Shown here: piece after piece, positions 29,964-31,204 of the stretch
Layout: each line of letters starts with the position of its first letter
Position numbering within the stretch: position 1 is the stretch's first letter
NCBI GenBank assembly: GCA_944329505.1
Contig: CALVIJ010000001.1
Coordinates: 1-31,204, forward strand
Direction: 5' to 3'
DNA from: an uncultured Bacilli bacterium
GTDB lineage: Bacteria; Bacillota_I; Bacilli_A; RF39; UBA660
Length of the DNA stretch: 31,204 bases
Made by a program: the position numbers and the translations under genes
The notes under the pieces: generated by a model
What the model was told of the DNA's origin: nothing
Database searches by the model: none
Seen by the model: only the letters and a program-made list of their open reading frames with translations

Positions 29964-31204
29964 ACGAAAATAACGAACACTATGACGTATCCGATATTCA
30001 AGTCCTAGAGGGCTTAGAAGCCGTTAGAAAAAGACCTGGAATGTATATCGGAACAACTGATGTTAAAGGTCTACACCATCTTGTGTGGGAAATAGTCGAC
30101 AACAGTATCGACGAAGCCTTAGCCGGTTACTGTGATGCCATTGAAATAGTTATTAATAAAGGTAATTCAATCACTGTAAAAGATAACGGTCGTGGAATCC
30201 CCGTTGGAATGCATCCTAAAACAGGTTTATCAACCGTTGAAACTGTTTATACTGTCTTACATGCCGGTGGTAAGTTCGGTGGTGGCGGATATAAGGTTTC
30301 TGGTGGACTCCACGGTGTTGGAGCATCTGTCGTAAACGCTTTATCTAGCTGGACAACTGTAACAGTTTACCATGGTGGTCAAGTTTATGAAGCCAAATTT
30401 AAAGATGGTGGACATATCGATCAAAAATTAACAGTCATTGGTGAATGCGAACCTAATAGAACAGGTACTACAGTTACATTCAAACCAGATGCTGATATAT
30501 TTGATACAGACATTTTTGATTATGAAACCTTAAAAGTCAGAACAAGAGAACTTGCTTTCTTGAATAAAGGTTTAAAATTAACCTTAAGAGATGACAGAGA
30601 TGAAGAAGATACAACTGGTGAAACATTTCACTACGAGGGTGGTATTAGTGAATACGTTAGATACTTAAATCAAAACAAAACACCAATTCAAAACGATATT
30701 ATTCACCTAGAGGGTGAAGATGAAGGCGTTTTCTTTGAAGTAGCCATGCAATATAACACTGGTTACACCAGCAACATCTACTCTTTCGTTAATAACATAA
30801 ACACTCACGATGGTGGAACTCACGAAGAGGGAGTTAGAAGAGCTTTAACACGTGTTATTAATAATTATGCTAGAAAAACAGGATTATTAAAAGAAAAAGA
30901 TGATTCTCTAAGTGGTGATGACGTTAAAGAGGGTCTAACAATGATTGTCTCTTGTAAACACCCTAACCCACAATTCGAGGGACAAACTAAAGGGCGTTTA
31001 GGAAACTCAGAAGTTAGAAAATTAGCTGATAAAGTTTTCTCTGAGGGATTTGAAAGATATCTTTTAGAAAATCCAGACGAAGCAAAAATAATTGTGGAAA
31101 AAAATATGACAGCTGCTCGTGCTAGAGTTGCGGCTAAAAAAGCAAGAGAACTAACTAGAAGAAAAAGTGATTTAGATGTTATAAATTTTGGTGGAAAACT
31201 AGTA
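29960..31204 (+). CDS. gyrB: DNA gyrase subunit B (3' truncated)
   Basis: 415 codons are visible and the frame runs off the right edge. The GHKL ATPase motifs are intact: EIVDNSIDEALAGY, DNGRGIPVGMHPKTG and GGLHGVGASVVNALS. The transducer domain follows (HDGGTHEEGVRRALTRVIN, 'PQFEGQTKGRLGNSEV'). The TOPRIM domain (EGDSA motif) lies beyond the window. The start is the ATG that overlaps the recF stop, with AGAGGTGG as ribosome binding site. Position after recF supports GyrB rather than ParE. Confidence 0.97.
   Translation, partial: MNENNEHYDVSDIQVLEGLEAVRKRPGMYIGTTDVKGLHHLVWEIVDNSIDEALAGYCDAIEIVINKGNSITVKDNGRGIPVGMHPKTGLSTVETVYTVLHAGGKFGGGGYKVSGGLHGVGASVVNALSSWTTVTVYHGGQVYEAKFKDGGHIDQKLTVIGECEPNRTGTTVTFKPDADIFDTDIFDYETLKVRTRELAFLNKGLKLTLRDDRDEEDTTGETFHYEGGISEYVRYLNQNKTPIQNDIIHLEGEDEGVFFEVAMQYNTGYTSNIYSFVNNINTHDGGTHEEGVRRALTRVINNYARKTGLLKEKDDSLSGDDVKEGLTMIVSCKHPNPQFEGQTKGRLGNSEVRKLADKVFSEGFERYLLENPDEAKIIVEKNMTAARARVAAKKARELTRRKSDLDVINFGGKLV

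Overview
The window is a low-GC, Bacilli-type chromosomal segment that contains the replication origin. The gene order rpmH, rnpA, yidC, jag, mnmE, mnmG, rsmG, noc/parB on the left arm and dnaA, dnaN, recF, gyrB on the right arm is the classic Firmicutes oriC neighbourhood. Between 1779 and 25093 all supported protein genes except one 25-codon peptide lie on the minus strand; from 25528 onward they lie on the plus strand, so transcription runs away from the origin on both sides. TGA is used as a stop (mnmG, recF, the HD gene), so this is the standard bacterial code and not the Mycoplasma code. A ComK homologue and a Noc/ParB homologue fit an uncultivated or host-associated Bacilli lineage; the species cannot be named from the sequence.

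Left flank (1-8300): the 3' part of a collagen-like Gly-X-Thr protein, a zinc alcohol dehydrogenase, an unknown protein, a membrane-bound XRE regulator, a DUF1848 protein, a cupin, a metallophosphoesterase, and a compact MerR-flavodoxin-carboxymuconolactone decarboxylase operon, then a zinc-ribbon protein and an MBL-fold hydrolase. The MerR operon promoter has a 19-bp spacer filled by a perfect dyad. A diverged copy of the same promoter lies upstream of the cupin, which suggests a small aldehyde/thiol-stress regulon.

8295-15019: an OpuC-type osmoprotectant ABC system (fused permease/binding protein plus CBS-containing ATPase), dapF, a GltD-like FAD oxidoreductase, and a Noc/ParB-like protein with a very long low-complexity tail. 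The noc promoter contains a near-match to the Bacillus Noc binding site in its spacer; a better match lies inside mnmE.

15142-20816: rsmG, mnmG and mnmE, with an unusual 1.8-kb island between mnmG and mnmE. The island holds a candidate type I toxin-antitoxin module (25-residue hydrophobic peptide, sequestered Shine-Dalgarno, convergent antisense RNA), a decayed duplicate of the mnmG promoter and 5' end, and two hypothetical genes that look broken.

20821-31204: an HD-domain protein, a DUF1846 protein, jag, yidC, rnpA and rpmH, then a bipartite oriC (DnaA-box clusters on both sides of dnaA), dnaA, dnaN, a short comK-like gene in the place where the S4-domain gene yaaA often lies, recF, and the 5' part of gyrB. 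No tRNA, rRNA, CRISPR array, insertion sequence or prophage was seen.
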